IMG/VR virus record: IMGVR_UViG_3300049893_000289
Location: 1 to 42,172 of that record
Length of the DNA stretch: 42,172 nucleotides
Source: a virus
Reading direction: 5' to 3' (one strand)
Position numbers and translations under genes: made by a program. Shown here one piece after another: positions 1 to 7,053 of this stretch (the stretch's first letter is position 1; each line of letters starts with the position of its first letter). The notes below the pieces were generated by a model. That model made no database searches. It worked only from the letters and a program-made list of their open reading frames with translations, and was not told the DNA's origin.

Positions 1-161
1 TAGATACCTTAAAGGAACTAGCCCAGCAGATGGATAATCTGCGGAATAATAAAACAGTTCCTTATCTTAACCCCTATAAAGGTATAGATGATTGTGTTGA
101 ACTAGTTAACCGCAAAATACGTGAGCTTGAAAGAAGTAAAGTTAATCAAGAGAGTAACTAG
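1..161 (+). CDS. C-terminal fragment of an unrecognised protein (cut by window edge)
   Basis: An open frame enters from the left edge and ends at TAG 159-161, giving about 52 residues (first full codon at 3). The visible part is charged and probably helical, ending in a K/R/E-rich stretch (NRKIRELERSKVNQESN). The next start codon lies 12 bases downstream on the same strand, so it fits the operon spacing here. Nothing in the fragment identifies a family. It is called because of the clean frame, typical composition and tight spacing. Confidence 0.6.
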   Translation, partial: DTLKELAQQMDNLRNNKTVPYLNPYKGIDDCVELVNRKIRELERSKVNQESN

Positions 162-173
162 AAAATAAAAACT

Positions 174-314
174 ATGATAATACTAAAATACATAATACTG
201 AGTGTATTAGGTTTAACACTTGCAGCTTTGGTTACAGCAGGTTTATATCTAGTATTGTTTAAAATGCTACCAGATATTTATAAAAACATTAAAGAAACAT
301 GGTTGAAAAAGTAA
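174..314 (+). CDS. Small single-span membrane protein
   Basis: A 46-residue frame runs from ATG 174 to TAA 312-314. Residues about 2-31 form one long hydrophobic segment (IILSVLGLTLAALVTAGLYL is its core), followed by a short basic tail ending KETWLKK. It starts 12 bases after the preceding stop and overlaps the next gene by 16 bases, the tight packing seen throughout this strand. No family is recognised. It could be a small inner-membrane protein made early in infection. The alternative, a chance frame, is less likely because it exactly fills the gap between two genes. Confidence 0.6.
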   Translation: MIILKYIILSVLGLTLAALVTAGLYLVLFKMLPDIYKNIKETWLKK

Positions 315-1174
315 CCAGAAAGCAGTTAAAGATTACTGAATCTGGCCGAAGCACGGACTTTATAGCTCCTAGCTTTGGCCACGGTTGTCTTTATAACTGT
401 AGTTACTGTTATATGAAACGCCACCGTCCTACGGGATTACAGGTGGCAGATAATGTAGATGATGTATTAGCTGCTATAGAGGATCATTACTTAGATTATG
501 CTTTTAATGATAACAATAATTGGTATGCAGAGAATAAGCCTAACCAAACAGATGAGTACTTTATAACCTATGATATAGGTAGTAATGAAGATCTTGCTTT
601 GCATGCTAAGTACTATGATATAAACAAGATCTTTAGTATTGTATGGGGAAGATCCATGCTTAAACTATCTTTTGCAACCAAGTATGTAAACTATGATCTA
701 CCTGATGTTGTTGATCACATTAGAATTAGGTTTAGTCTTATGCCGCAGAAGTACTCAGATGTGCTAGAGCCCGAGACCAGTTCTATTATAGAAAGGATCC
801 AGGCTATAGATAAGTTTATAGATAAGGGTTATGAGGTTCACATTAACTTCAGTCCTGTAATTGTAACAGATACTTGGATAGATGACTACCGGGATTTGTT
901 TATGCTTGTAGATAAGCATGTTACAAATAAGGATAAAGTAAAGTGTGAGGTTATATTTCTTACCCATAATGAGAAGAAGCATACTTATAACCTACTGAAT
1001 AATATCTCCGGTGAGGATATGCTATGGACTCCTGAGATTCAGGAAGAAAAGATATCTAGTAATGGAGAGAAGAACATCCGGTATAAGCATGTGTTAAAGA
1101 GGGAGTATATCAATGAGTTTAAAGCACTACATGAGATACTAATCCCTTGGTGTACAATACGTTATATTTTTTAA
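299..1174 (+). CDS. Radical SAM protein, spore photoproduct lyase-like
   Basis: This 291-residue protein has the radical SAM cluster motif C30-x3-C34-x2-C37, which binds a [4Fe-4S] cluster and S-adenosylmethionine. The downstream pattern resembles spore photoproduct lyase (SPL): a run around 250-270 containing PEIQEEK, then NIRYKH, and a C terminus of PWCTIRYIF, which matches how SPL proteins end. SPL reverses the thymine dimer 5-thyminyl-5,6-dihydrothymine by radical chemistry. The cysteine that returns a hydrogen atom in bacterial SPL lies roughly 45 residues after the cluster; here no cysteine occurs between C37 and about residue 218, so the reaction or substrate may differ. It is shorter than typical bacterial SPL (about 340 aa), mostly at the N terminus. 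It overlaps the small membrane gene upstream and abuts the next gene. Family membership is fairly secure; the DNA-repair role is inference. Confidence 0.8.
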   Translation: MVEKVTRKQLKITESGRSTDFIAPSFGHGCLYNCSYCYMKRHRPTGLQVADNVDDVLAAIEDHYLDYAFNDNNNWYAENKPNQTDEYFITYDIGSNEDLALHAKYYDINKIFSIVWGRSMLKLSFATKYVNYDLPDVVDHIRIRFSLMPQKYSDVLEPETSSIIERIQAIDKFIDKGYEVHINFSPVIVTDTWIDDYRDLFMLVDKHVTNKDKVKCEVIFLTHNEKKHTYNLLNNISGEDMLWTPEIQEEKISSNGEKNIRYKHVLKREYINEFKALHEILIPWCTIRYIF

Positions 1175-1175
1175 T

Positions 1176-1487
1176 ATGAAGACAAGTTATAGAAACAGGT
1201 ACGGTGATATAATCACCTTTGAAAAGAAAGGAGATGTAATAGAGATGACTGGATTTACTGAGCACTTCCGTGTAGGAGGATGGCCCGGTGAAACAGATAT
1301 GCCTAACTATAAGTTCTCTATGATAGACCCTAGCGGTGGACCATATATTACTGCACAAGCAGAATGGCATGGTGAAGAGACAAGCGGTACGGATATGGGA
1401 GAATTCCTATATGACTGGCAAGGTCTTAAGATAGAATACATAACCGTTGAAGACGGTGTAGCAACTTTACATTTATTAACTAATTAA
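1176..1487 (+). CDS. Hypothetical protein, 103 aa
   Basis: It starts one base after the SPL-like stop, so it is almost certainly co-transcribed. The protein looks like a small beta-rich domain, with alternating strands and turns (GDIITFEKKGDVIEMTGF, GLKIEYITVEDGVATLHLL). It has no signal peptide, membrane segment or recognised motif. Residues 30-60 are rich in G, P and W (RVGGWPGETDMP, IDPSGGPYI). No function can be assigned. Composition and spacing match its neighbours. Confidence 0.7.
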   Translation: MKTSYRNRYGDIITFEKKGDVIEMTGFTEHFRVGGWPGETDMPNYKFSMIDPSGGPYITAQAEWHGEETSGTDMGEFLYDWQGLKIEYITVEDGVATLHLLTN

Positions 1488-1496
1488 AAAAAAGAA

Positions 1497-1799
1497 ATGG
1501 TAACATTATTTGACATTTGTGTATTAACAGGTGCTGGTCTAATAGGCGGTATCTGTACAGGATTACTTATAAGAAGTAAGAAAATTAAAAATCTTAAAGA
1601 AGAGATTGAAGCTGGAGACAGATCATATATGAATCTATTAGATAGATATATGGAACTGTACAGTTCACATCGTAATCTTAAGTTTGTTGCTAGAGAAAAA
1701 TCTAGTAAGCCTTTAGCTAAAAAGCGTGGACCTGGTAGACCAAAAGGTTCTAAGAATAAACCTACTGCTGCAAAGACAGGACCTAAAAAGAGAAAGTAA
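1497..1799 (+). CDS. Membrane-anchored protein with an AT-hook-like tail
   Basis: This 100-residue protein has an N-terminal hydrophobic segment (about 5-24), then a charged, probably coiled helix (28-60), then a basic tail. The tail contains an AT-hook-like core RGPGRPKG (about 77-84) followed by KNK and a lysine-rich end. AT-hooks bind the minor groove of AT-rich DNA. The combination suggests a membrane-attached DNA-binding protein, which is inference. The start at 1497 follows an A-rich tract after the previous stop. The last base of its stop codon is the first base of the next start. A reverse-strand frame over the same bases (1484-1810) is judged a shadow. Confidence 0.7.
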   Translation: MVTLFDICVLTGAGLIGGICTGLLIRSKKIKNLKEEIEAGDRSYMNLLDRYMELYSSHRNLKFVAREKSSKPLAKKRGPGRPKGSKNKPTAAKTGPKKRK

Positions 1800-2173
1800 T
1801 GGCAGATCAATTACCTATAAGTATTAAGGTAACCTATAAAGATGGCGAGCTTAAGATGGATCCTTTAGGATCTGCTAAGCTCGGTCTCTTTATTAAAGGA
1901 TTATCAGATGGAGAAAGTGTCATTATTACTTATGAGGTTCAAACTAATGATGGTAGCTATGCTCAGATGAGTAAGCTACATAAACACATTAGAGAACTTG
2001 CTAACTATACCGGGGATAGCTTTGAAGATATGAAGCTTCAGGTAAAACTCCGTGCAGGTTTATGTAATAATAGCGATTGTAAATCCTTTGCGGATTGCAG
2101 CAAAGAAGAACTAAGTCTAGCTATACAAGCCAGTATAGAGATAGGCGAGCTAGTAGGATTCAGTCTGTATTAA
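1799..2173 (+). CDS. Possible NinB/Orf-like phage recombination protein
   Basis: This 124-residue protein has a beta-rich N-terminal part (1-50) and a helical part from about 52. The second part follows a pattern seen in the lambda NinB (Orf) type family of phage recombination mediators: a short S-x-x-Q-x-x-x-L-H-x-x-I helix (YAQMSKLHKHIREL), a Y-T-G-D-S-F-E-D-M-K segment, then a helix beginning after a short loop (CSKEELSLAIQASIEIGELVG). The match is to overall pattern, not to a diagnostic motif, so confidence is low to moderate. It lies near a Sak4-like annealing ATPase and an exonuclease, which fits recombination. Its stop overlaps the stop of the convergent minus-strand gene by four bases. 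Confidence 0.5.
   Translation: MADQLPISIKVTYKDGELKMDPLGSAKLGLFIKGLSDGESVIITYEVQTNDGSYAQMSKLHKHIRELANYTGDSFEDMKLQVKLRAGLCNNSDCKSFADCSKEELSLAIQASIEIGELVGFSLY
1846..1883 (+). other. Nested stem-loop inside a coding sequence
   Basis: Bases 1846-1853 (CGAGCTTA) are the exact reverse complement of 1876-1883. Nested inside, 1859-1863 (GATCC) pairs with 1868-1872 around a 4-base loop, giving 13 base pairs in 38 bases. It begins 47 bases after the ATG at 1799. It may be an RNA structure affecting translation or mRNA stability, or it may be chance. Confidence 0.4.
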
Positions 2174-2481
2174 GACTCTATCTTGTTACCGGTCTCAGGA
2201 TCAATTTCTACTTCTTCCAGTAGACCCTGTTTTCTAGCAGATTCTTCCACTAAAACAAGAAATGATAATAGCGTTGTAGTGTGGTAACTAAAGGCATCAT
2301 CCTGTTCATTCTTCTGAATTTTATCCATAGTAGTTTTGAAGTGTTCTTCATTCTCAAATGGAATAAACTCTAGCATGAACTGGTTAAACCTTTCTACATA
2401 TGCTACAGGAAGATCTACTTTAATAGTAGTATCTTTCTTAAACACTTCAACCTTTATCGGAGATTTTTTCTCTTCAGACAT
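2170..2481 (-). CDS. Hypothetical protein, isolated minus-strand gene
   Basis: This is the only minus-strand gene in the left half. Starting at the ATG at 2481 it gives 103 residues (MSEEKKSPIKVEVF...). A longer frame from 2514 is possible, but it would add a hydrophobic 11-residue leader and overlap the UDG start. The protein has a beta-like N-terminal part (IKVEVFKKDTTIKVDLP) and a helical remainder (FNQFMLEFIPF..., then TTTLLSFLVLVEESARKQG), with an acidic C terminus. No family is recognised. A good Bacteroidota-type promoter lies just upstream (2499-2529), so it is probably transcribed on its own, perhaps at a different time from its neighbours. Its 3' end overlaps the convergent gene by four bases. 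Confidence 0.7.
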   Translation of the reverse strand: MSEEKKSPIKVEVFKKDTTIKVDLPVAYVERFNQFMLEFIPFENEEHFKTTMDKIQKNEQDDAFSYHTTTLLSFLVLVEESARKQGLLEEVEIDPETGNKIES

Positions 2482-2498
2482 AATGTAAATTTTATAAG

Positions 2499-2529
2499 CA
2501 AATATAACATGCAAGAAGTTAACTTACAA
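2499..2529 (-). promoter_or_regulatory. Bacteroidota-type promoter for the minus-strand gene
   Basis: Read on the minus strand, TTG (2529-2527) is followed after exactly 20 bases by TATATTTG (2506-2499). This fits the Bacteroidota primary sigma consensus TTG-N19-21-TAnnTTTG. The -7 element ends 17 bases before the ATG at 2481, so the leader would be very short. Part of the promoter lies inside the first codons of the uracil-DNA glycosylase gene on the other strand. Confidence 0.6.
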
Positions 2530-3210
2530 GAAGTTAAAGAAAAACTATATGAAAGATTAAAAGACTCAGGCTGGTCTAAGCCTTTGTTTAATTTTATTAT
2601 GACATCAGACTTCGACGATATCTTGTCCTTCCTACTACGTGACGCACAAGATGGTAAACGTTTTACTCCAAAGATAAAAGATTTATTTAGGGCGTTCGAG
2701 GAATGTCCTGTAGATAAAACAAGAGTTGTAGTAATAGGGCAAGATCCTTACCCACAGATTGGTGTAGCTGATGGCATTGCTTTTAGCTGTAGCAACAAGG
2801 GTAAGATAGAGAAGTCCTTGGAGTATATGTATAAGTCTATACAAGATACTACATCTGTTACTATCACTGATCCTGACCTCTCACGCTGGAGTCATCAAGG
2901 CATGCTGATGTTAAACAGCGCATTAACTACTACAATCGGTAAACCTGGTAGTCACCAACTGTTATGGAAACCGTTTATGGCTTATCTCATAGATTATCTA
3001 GTATGGAACAAACAAGATCTTATATATGTGTTTTTAGGTAAGAAGGCCCAAGAATTTGCGGACCTAGTACCTGATAATAACCATAAGATCTTAGTAGCTC
3101 ATCCTGCTAGTGCTGTTTACGAGAAAGGAACCGTATGGGACTGTAACGATATGTGGAATAAGATTAATAAATACCTAGAACAAAATGGACAAGAGAGAAT
3201 TTCCTGGTAA
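2509..3210 (+). CDS. ung: Uracil-DNA glycosylase, family 1
   Basis: The enzyme cuts uracil bases from DNA, starting base-excision repair. The 233-residue length fits family 1. Visible motifs are the water-activating loop GQDPYP (77-82, catalytic Asp79; usual form GQDPYH), the wall of the uracil pocket F-S-C (92-94), the MLMLNSALTT strand (132-141, matching the LLLN motif) and the minor-groove loop HPAS (198-201; usual form HPSP). The first codons hold a short repeat (QEVNLQEVKEKL). It starts 27 bases from the divergent minus-strand gene and its last 26 bases overlap the next gene. Phage UDG may protect DNA or tune dUTP-related defence. The fold call is secure; variation at two motif ends may alter kinetics. 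Confidence 0.92.
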   Translation: MQEVNLQEVKEKLYERLKDSGWSKPLFNFIMTSDFDDILSFLLRDAQDGKRFTPKIKDLFRAFEECPVDKTRVVVIGQDPYPQIGVADGIAFSCSNKGKIEKSLEYMYKSIQDTTSVTITDPDLSRWSHQGMLMLNSALTTTIGKPGSHQLLWKPFMAYLIDYLVWNKQDLIYVFLGKKAQEFADLVPDNNHKILVAHPASAVYEKGTVWDCNDMWNKINKYLEQNGQERISW

Positions 3211-3463
3211 AATAAGGGTATCTGCTAAGCTTGATGTTAAGTTTGGAGAAATGTTATTTACTATATCTGCATCTGGCAGATCGGATGTAGAAAACAAATG
3301 TCTTTATGACGGATTATCCATATTTGGAATCAAGATGGACGCCGCTAAAAAGATTGTAGAAGAAATGAGTAATGACCTTAGACATGGACGTTACTTTAAG
3401 ATTCACTTAACAGAATATAGAAAATATGAAAAAGAGGAAGAGCAAGAAGAAAGACTTATCTAA
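3185..3463 (+). CDS. Hypothetical protein, 92 aa
   Basis: It starts inside the last 26 bases of the UDG gene and runs 38 bases into the next gene, so the three are translationally linked. The protein is probably an alpha/beta mix: a short strand segment (KIRVSAKLDVKFGEMLFTISASG), a helix (KMDAAKKIVEEMSNDL), then a strand and a very acidic tail (YEKEEEQEERLI). No motif, signal peptide or membrane segment is visible and no family is recognised. The use of two long overlaps makes it a credible gene. Confidence 0.65.
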   Translation: MDKREFPGKIRVSAKLDVKFGEMLFTISASGRSDVENKCLYDGLSIFGIKMDAAKKIVEEMSNDLRHGRYFKIHLTEYRKYEKEEEQEERLI

Positions 3464-3971
3464 TTTAAGATCAGCTATTAATGATGATTTACTTAAGTTA
3501 AACTATGAGCTTAATAGTGCCATTAATAAGTTCTTTAATAACATACTCAAAAATATGAGTGATCATGAAGGCACTACTTTATCATTTAATAAACTTGTAG
3601 TTGGTATAACTGACTTCAATGAGCTTATAGATACAGTAGAAGGTTTATTCCCTATAGATGCTGCATTTAGTAAGAACATTAGGTATCGTGGTCAGCGGAC
3701 TGTAGCTATAAGGCAAGTTACTTATACAATAGGTAGTCAACTAGGCCTTAGCTATTCTCATATGGTAAGAACTTTAAATAACAGACATGGTGCTAAAGTA
3801 TCTCATCATGCTACAATGATCCATTCTACAAATGTAGTAGCATCGGCAATAGAGATTGGCGATAAGGTTATATTATCCGTATGGAATAAAATTATGGATG
3901 CTTTAAACTCTAGGAAAGAAAAGTTTGTAAATTTGATTATACACGATCTAGAAAATGAAAGAGCTATTTGA
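3426..3971 (+). CDS. Orphan DnaA domain IV-like DNA-binding protein
   Basis: This 181-residue protein begins with a basic stretch (KKRKSKKKD). Residues about 84-140 resemble the C-terminal DNA-binding domain (IV) of the bacterial initiator DnaA: RYRGQRTVAIRQVTY matches the helix holding the DnaA VxxRQ pattern, and KVSHHATMIHS (about 124-134) lines up with the DnaA signature GGRDHTTVLHA that contacts DnaA boxes. There is no Walker motif, so the AAA+ part of DnaA is absent. The likely role is sequence-specific DNA binding, possibly at the phage origin or as a decoy for host DnaA boxes; this is inference. The gene overlaps both neighbours (38 and 17 bases) and precedes a winged-helix protein and the helicase. 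Confidence 0.6.
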   Translation: MKKRKSKKKDLSNLRSAINDDLLKLNYELNSAINKFFNNILKNMSDHEGTTLSFNKLVVGITDFNELIDTVEGLFPIDAAFSKNIRYRGQRTVAIRQVTYTIGSQLGLSYSHMVRTLNNRHGAKVSHHATMIHSTNVVASAIEIGDKVILSVWNKIMDALNSRKEKFVNLIIHDLENERAI

Positions 3972-4548
3972 TTACCTAGCTAGTAACGGACTTACACCTA
4001 ATGGTTTTTATGTACTGTGGGGTATTGCTAATAAATCTAGACCACTGTTAATTAATGTCCATACTGAACTTAGGCTGCTAGAATCTGATAAATTTATTGA
4101 AGATGCTACTAAGGGTATTCTTACACCTAAGGGTAAAGAAATACTCGAGAAAGCCGAGATTATGTTTGGTAATCTTAAGTTTAATAAGAAACCGGAAACT
4201 ACTCTTAGTCTAGATGATGATGTACATATTATTGCATATTTAGATATGTTCCCTAAAGGTAAACTGCCTAGTGGTAAACCTGCTAGATTACCTAAGAACG
4301 ACATAAAAAAAAGCTTTCAGTGGTTTTTTAATAACTATGAGTATAGTTGGGATACTATACTTAAAGCTACCGCCTATTATCTAGACACATATGAGAAGAC
4401 AAACTTCTTGTATATGAAGAACTCTCAGTATTTTATCCGTAAACAAAATTCAGATAAAAGTTGGGACTCAGAACTAGCCGGTTATTGTGAAATTATATTA
4501 AACGGTGGCGATCTAAATGAAGACCACATTAAAGAAAAAGTAGTATGA
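3955..4548 (+). CDS. Winged-helix-like protein, candidate helicase loader
   Basis: In this 197-residue protein, residues 1-70 look like a winged helix: GLTPNGFYVLWGIANKS, then a recognition-like helix (VHTELRLLESDKFIED) and a wing ending ILTPKGKEILEKAE. The C-terminal half is helical and contains a run around 140-185 (ATAYYLDTYEK..., FLYMKNSQYFIRK, then SWDSELAGYCE) of a kind common in phage replication proteins. It overlaps the DnaA-IV-like gene by 17 bases and lies two genes before the DnaB-like helicase. By position it could be an initiator partner or helicase loader, but no diagnostic motif proves this. Confidence 0.55.
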   Translation: MKELFDYLASNGLTPNGFYVLWGIANKSRPLLINVHTELRLLESDKFIEDATKGILTPKGKEILEKAEIMFGNLKFNKKPETTLSLDDDVHIIAYLDMFPKGKLPSGKPARLPKNDIKKSFQWFFNNYEYSWDTILKATAYYLDTYEKTNFLYMKNSQYFIRKQNSDKSWDSELAGYCEIILNGGDLNEDHIKEKVV

Positions 4549-4754
4549 GAGAACTCATCGGAGACAAAACAGAACGTAAAATATTTATGTTCTTAGTTAG
4601 CATTTTATTTTCAGTATTAGCGTGGCAAATTGTGGATAAATTTATAGTTACTGTTAGTTATTTTCAGTCACTTTTTATAGAATTTTTCTTTGTTATTCTA
4701 CTGATTTTGTATACCTTTATCTCCCGAAAAGTCAATAGTGCTTATCGGGATTAA
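4545..4754 (+). CDS. Small two-span membrane protein
   Basis: This 69-residue protein overlaps the previous stop by four bases (ATGA). Two hydrophobic segments are evident, about 13-35 and 42-59, with a charged start and a short basic end (SRKVNSAYRD). Nothing identifies a family. It lies just before the replicative helicase, so a role attaching replication to the membrane is conceivable but unsupported. The ATGA junction and the hydrophobic pattern support a real gene. Confidence 0.6.
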   Translation: MRELIGDKTERKIFMFLVSILFSVLAWQIVDKFIVTVSYFQSLFIEFFFVILLILYTFISRKVNSAYRD

Positions 4755-4765
4755 TATCCAAGCAC

Positions 4766-5761
4766 ATGTCAGAAACTAACAAGCTCTGGAAAGGGCAGAA
4801 AGATGGCTTTGTCCAAGCTCTTCAGTACATGAAGGGTCGTAAAGACGGAGTTATTAAGAGTATAAAGACTCCTTGGACAAGATTTAATGATGCAGGTACT
4901 GATGGAATTGAATGGAACACTTTAACCGTTATTGCTGGTAGATCTGGTGCAGGTAAAACTCTAGTAAAAGATAACATTATCAATAAAGCTTTTGTCCTGA
5001 ATAAAGGAGAAAACTTTAGAGTTTTAGAATTTCAGTTTGAAATGTTAGCCCGGGTAACTGCAATACGGGAGTTCTCAAGTGTTGTAGGAAAATCCTATAA
5101 GTATTTGTGTAGTGCTAATGGCGTATTAGCAGATGATGATTTACAAGCATGTTACGACTATGCTAAAGAAAGAGTACGCTATCCTATTGATGTAGTAGAA
5201 AAACCTATATCGTCAATAGAGATGAAACAAGTTATTATGGAATATATGGAAGACCACAAGTATCGCGATGACGATGGTGTGGAACACTATACTAAAACCA
5301 TAGTTACTCTGGATCACTCTTACTTAGTAAAGTTGGCTCCCTTTGAGAAGGATAAACACGAGATGTTATTTAATCTAGCTGAGATATTCACTGAGCTAAA
5401 AAGAATGTATCCTATGTCGTTTATTATCTTAAGTCAGCTTAACAGAAATATTGATACTCCAGAAAGAAACGAGGATGGTAAAGCTGGAAACTACATCCTT
5501 TCTTCTGACTTATTTGGAGCAGATGCTCTGTTGCAACATGCCGATATGGTTGTTGGCCTAAACCGTCCAGGTTATTATAAGATACGGTATTATGGACCCG
5601 ACAGGTATATTATTAATGATGAAACTGTTATGGTAATGCACTTCCTGAAATGTAGGAATGGTGATGTCCGTATGAGTTTCTTTAAGGGTAATTTTGAAAA
5701 AATGACGGTAGACGAGATACCTGCTCCACCTACCCAAGAAAAACGTATAAACACAAGGTAA
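4766..5761 (+). CDS. DnaB-like replicative helicase (RecA-fold ATPase)
   Basis: This protein unwinds the replication fork. The 331-residue chain covers mainly the RecA-like C-terminal domain of DnaB; the N-terminal primase-interaction domain of bacterial DnaB is missing or very small. The Walker A motif is GRSGAGKT (58-65). FQFEMLARV (89-97) corresponds to the DnaB motif 'SLEM'. Walker B is IVTLDHS (Asp183). The polar sensor segment is ILSQLNR (221-227), as in the DnaB motif 'SQLNR'. After it come S-D-L-F-G-A-D and an antiparallel pair of strands typical of the fold (VMVMHFLKCRNGD). It lies downstream of the DnaA-like and winged-helix genes and before the Sak4-like, SSB-like and primase genes. 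Confidence 0.85.
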   Translation: MSETNKLWKGQKDGFVQALQYMKGRKDGVIKSIKTPWTRFNDAGTDGIEWNTLTVIAGRSGAGKTLVKDNIINKAFVLNKGENFRVLEFQFEMLARVTAIREFSSVVGKSYKYLCSANGVLADDDLQACYDYAKERVRYPIDVVEKPISSIEMKQVIMEYMEDHKYRDDDGVEHYTKTIVTLDHSYLVKLAPFEKDKHEMLFNLAEIFTELKRMYPMSFIILSQLNRNIDTPERNEDGKAGNYILSSDLFGADALLQHADMVVGLNRPGYYKIRYYGPDRYIINDETVMVMHFLKCRNGDVRMSFFKGNFEKMTVDEIPAPPTQEKRINTR

Positions 5762-5762
5762 A

Positions 5763-6299
5763 ATGAGTATTAAAACTACAGAAAAACTAGACCGTAGAGC
5801 TCGTACACAAGAGTTACGAGAGTATCACCAAGAAACTTTTGAGAGTCTAGGAATTCCTGAAGCTTTTTATGTTCCAACAATGGTGTATAAACCTATTGGA
5901 AAAGATAGCAAGCACTTCAGTTTATTTCCTAGCCAGCTTAAAAGAAAAGAAGACATTTATGTAGAGTTTGTGAGTAAAGAAATGGAATCGGAAGATCCTA
6001 CTCGTACACTATATAAGTGGAAATTTAATCCATTCTGGAATGAGGAGTATGAAGAAGTAGAAAGCGACAGACCTGAGGTAAGTGAGAGATATCTTATACC
6101 TGTATCTGAGCTTGTTAAAGTAACTACTTCTGATAAGTCGCAACCGGCTAAACAATTAGAGTTTAATGGTTTTGATGAGATAATGAATCCTGATCAGGAT
6201 GCACCATTTGATCAACTAACCGTTAGAGATCTTGCTGCTATTCTACTAAAGAAACCGGTGAGTCAAAAGAAATGGTTAAACGATTTAATTAAAGGCTAA
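5763..6299 (+). CDS. Hypothetical protein in the replication operon, 178 aa
   Basis: It starts one base after the helicase stop and ends one base before the next start, so co-transcription is near certain. The protein is mixed, with a charged helical N terminus (KLDRRARTQELREYHQ), a beta-rich middle (YVEFVSKEMESE..., LYKWKFNPFW) and an acidic, Pro/Asp-containing C-terminal part that ends in a basic helix (RDLAAILLKKPVSQKKWLND). It has no recognised family motif. Its place between a helicase and a recombination ATPase suggests an accessory replication role, which is inference from position only. Confidence 0.7.
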   Translation: MSIKTTEKLDRRARTQELREYHQETFESLGIPEAFYVPTMVYKPIGKDSKHFSLFPSQLKRKEDIYVEFVSKEMESEDPTRTLYKWKFNPFWNEEYEEVESDRPEVSERYLIPVSELVKVTTSDKSQPAKQLEFNGFDEIMNPDQDAPFDQLTVRDLAAILLKKPVSQKKWLNDLIKG

Positions 6300-6300
6300 T

Positions 6301-7041
6301 ATGGAAATTGTATTACCTACTAGCAAGGTTCCGGCTGCTCATAAGAGCCCAAAGAATCTTATCATTTTCAGTAAGCCTAAAGTGGGTAAAACTTCTGTGC
6401 TTTCTCAACTTGATAACTGTTTAATACTAGACTTAGAAAGTGGCAGCGACTATGTAGATGCTGTTAAACTTAAAGCTACTAGTATTGAAGATATTAAGCA
6501 TATTGGTAAAGCTATTAAAGAAGCTAACAATCCTTATGGTATTATTGCTGTGGACACCATCACCGCATTAGAAGAGATGTGTATTCCCTATGCTGAGGAA
6601 TTATATATGCGCTCTCCTATGGGTAAAAACTGGCTAACAGATGGTAAACCAAAGTATGGTAGCATACTTAACTTACCTAATGGTGCTGGCTATCCGTGGT
6701 TAAGAGAAGCCTTTACTAAAGTAATTGATTATATTAAGACGTGGGCACCAAGAACTATTCTTGTGGGTCACGTTAAAGATACATTACTAGAAAAAAATGG
6801 ATCAGAATTTAACGCTTTAGACTTAGATTTGACGGGCAAACTAAAACGTATTGCTAGTTCTAACTCTGATGCAATAGGCTATCTATTTCGTAGAGGTACT
6901 AAAAATATATTAAGTTTCAAAACCACTGATGAAATATCTTGTGGTGCAAGACCTGATCATCTAAGAAATAAAGAGATAGAATTATCTGATTTAGTAGATG
7001 ACGTGGTTGTTGCCGATTGGAGTAAAATTTACATTGATTAA
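6301..7041 (+). CDS. Sak4-like RecA-fold ATPase (phage recombination)
   Basis: This 246-residue single-domain ATPase belongs to the phage AAA_24/Sak4 type. Walker A is SKPKVGKT (24-31) in the context NLIIFSKPKVGKTSVLSQL. It is followed by LILDLESGSDYVD, the 'DxExG' segment typical of this family, and Walker B IIAVDTIT (around 80-87). ILVGHVKD further on corresponds to the sensor strand. Sak4 proteins stimulate single-strand annealing together with an SSB protein; here the SSB-like gene follows directly, 12 bases downstream. The C terminus (LSDLVDDVVVADWSKIYID) is acidic. The alternative, a general phage nucleotide-binding protein, is the same family. Confidence 0.8.
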   Translation: MEIVLPTSKVPAAHKSPKNLIIFSKPKVGKTSVLSQLDNCLILDLESGSDYVDAVKLKATSIEDIKHIGKAIKEANNPYGIIAVDTITALEEMCIPYAEELYMRSPMGKNWLTDGKPKYGSILNLPNGAGYPWLREAFTKVIDYIKTWAPRTILVGHVKDTLLEKNGSEFNALDLDLTGKLKRIASSNSDAIGYLFRRGTKNILSFKTTDEISCGARPDHLRNKEIELSDLVDDVVVADWSKIYID

Positions 7042-7053
7042 TAAAAAATAGAA

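Noticed and set aside
1484-1810. Minus-strand frame of 108 codons
   Set aside because: It lies fully over the plus-strand TM/AT-hook gene, which has better spacing and a sensible domain order; the reverse frame looks like a shadow.
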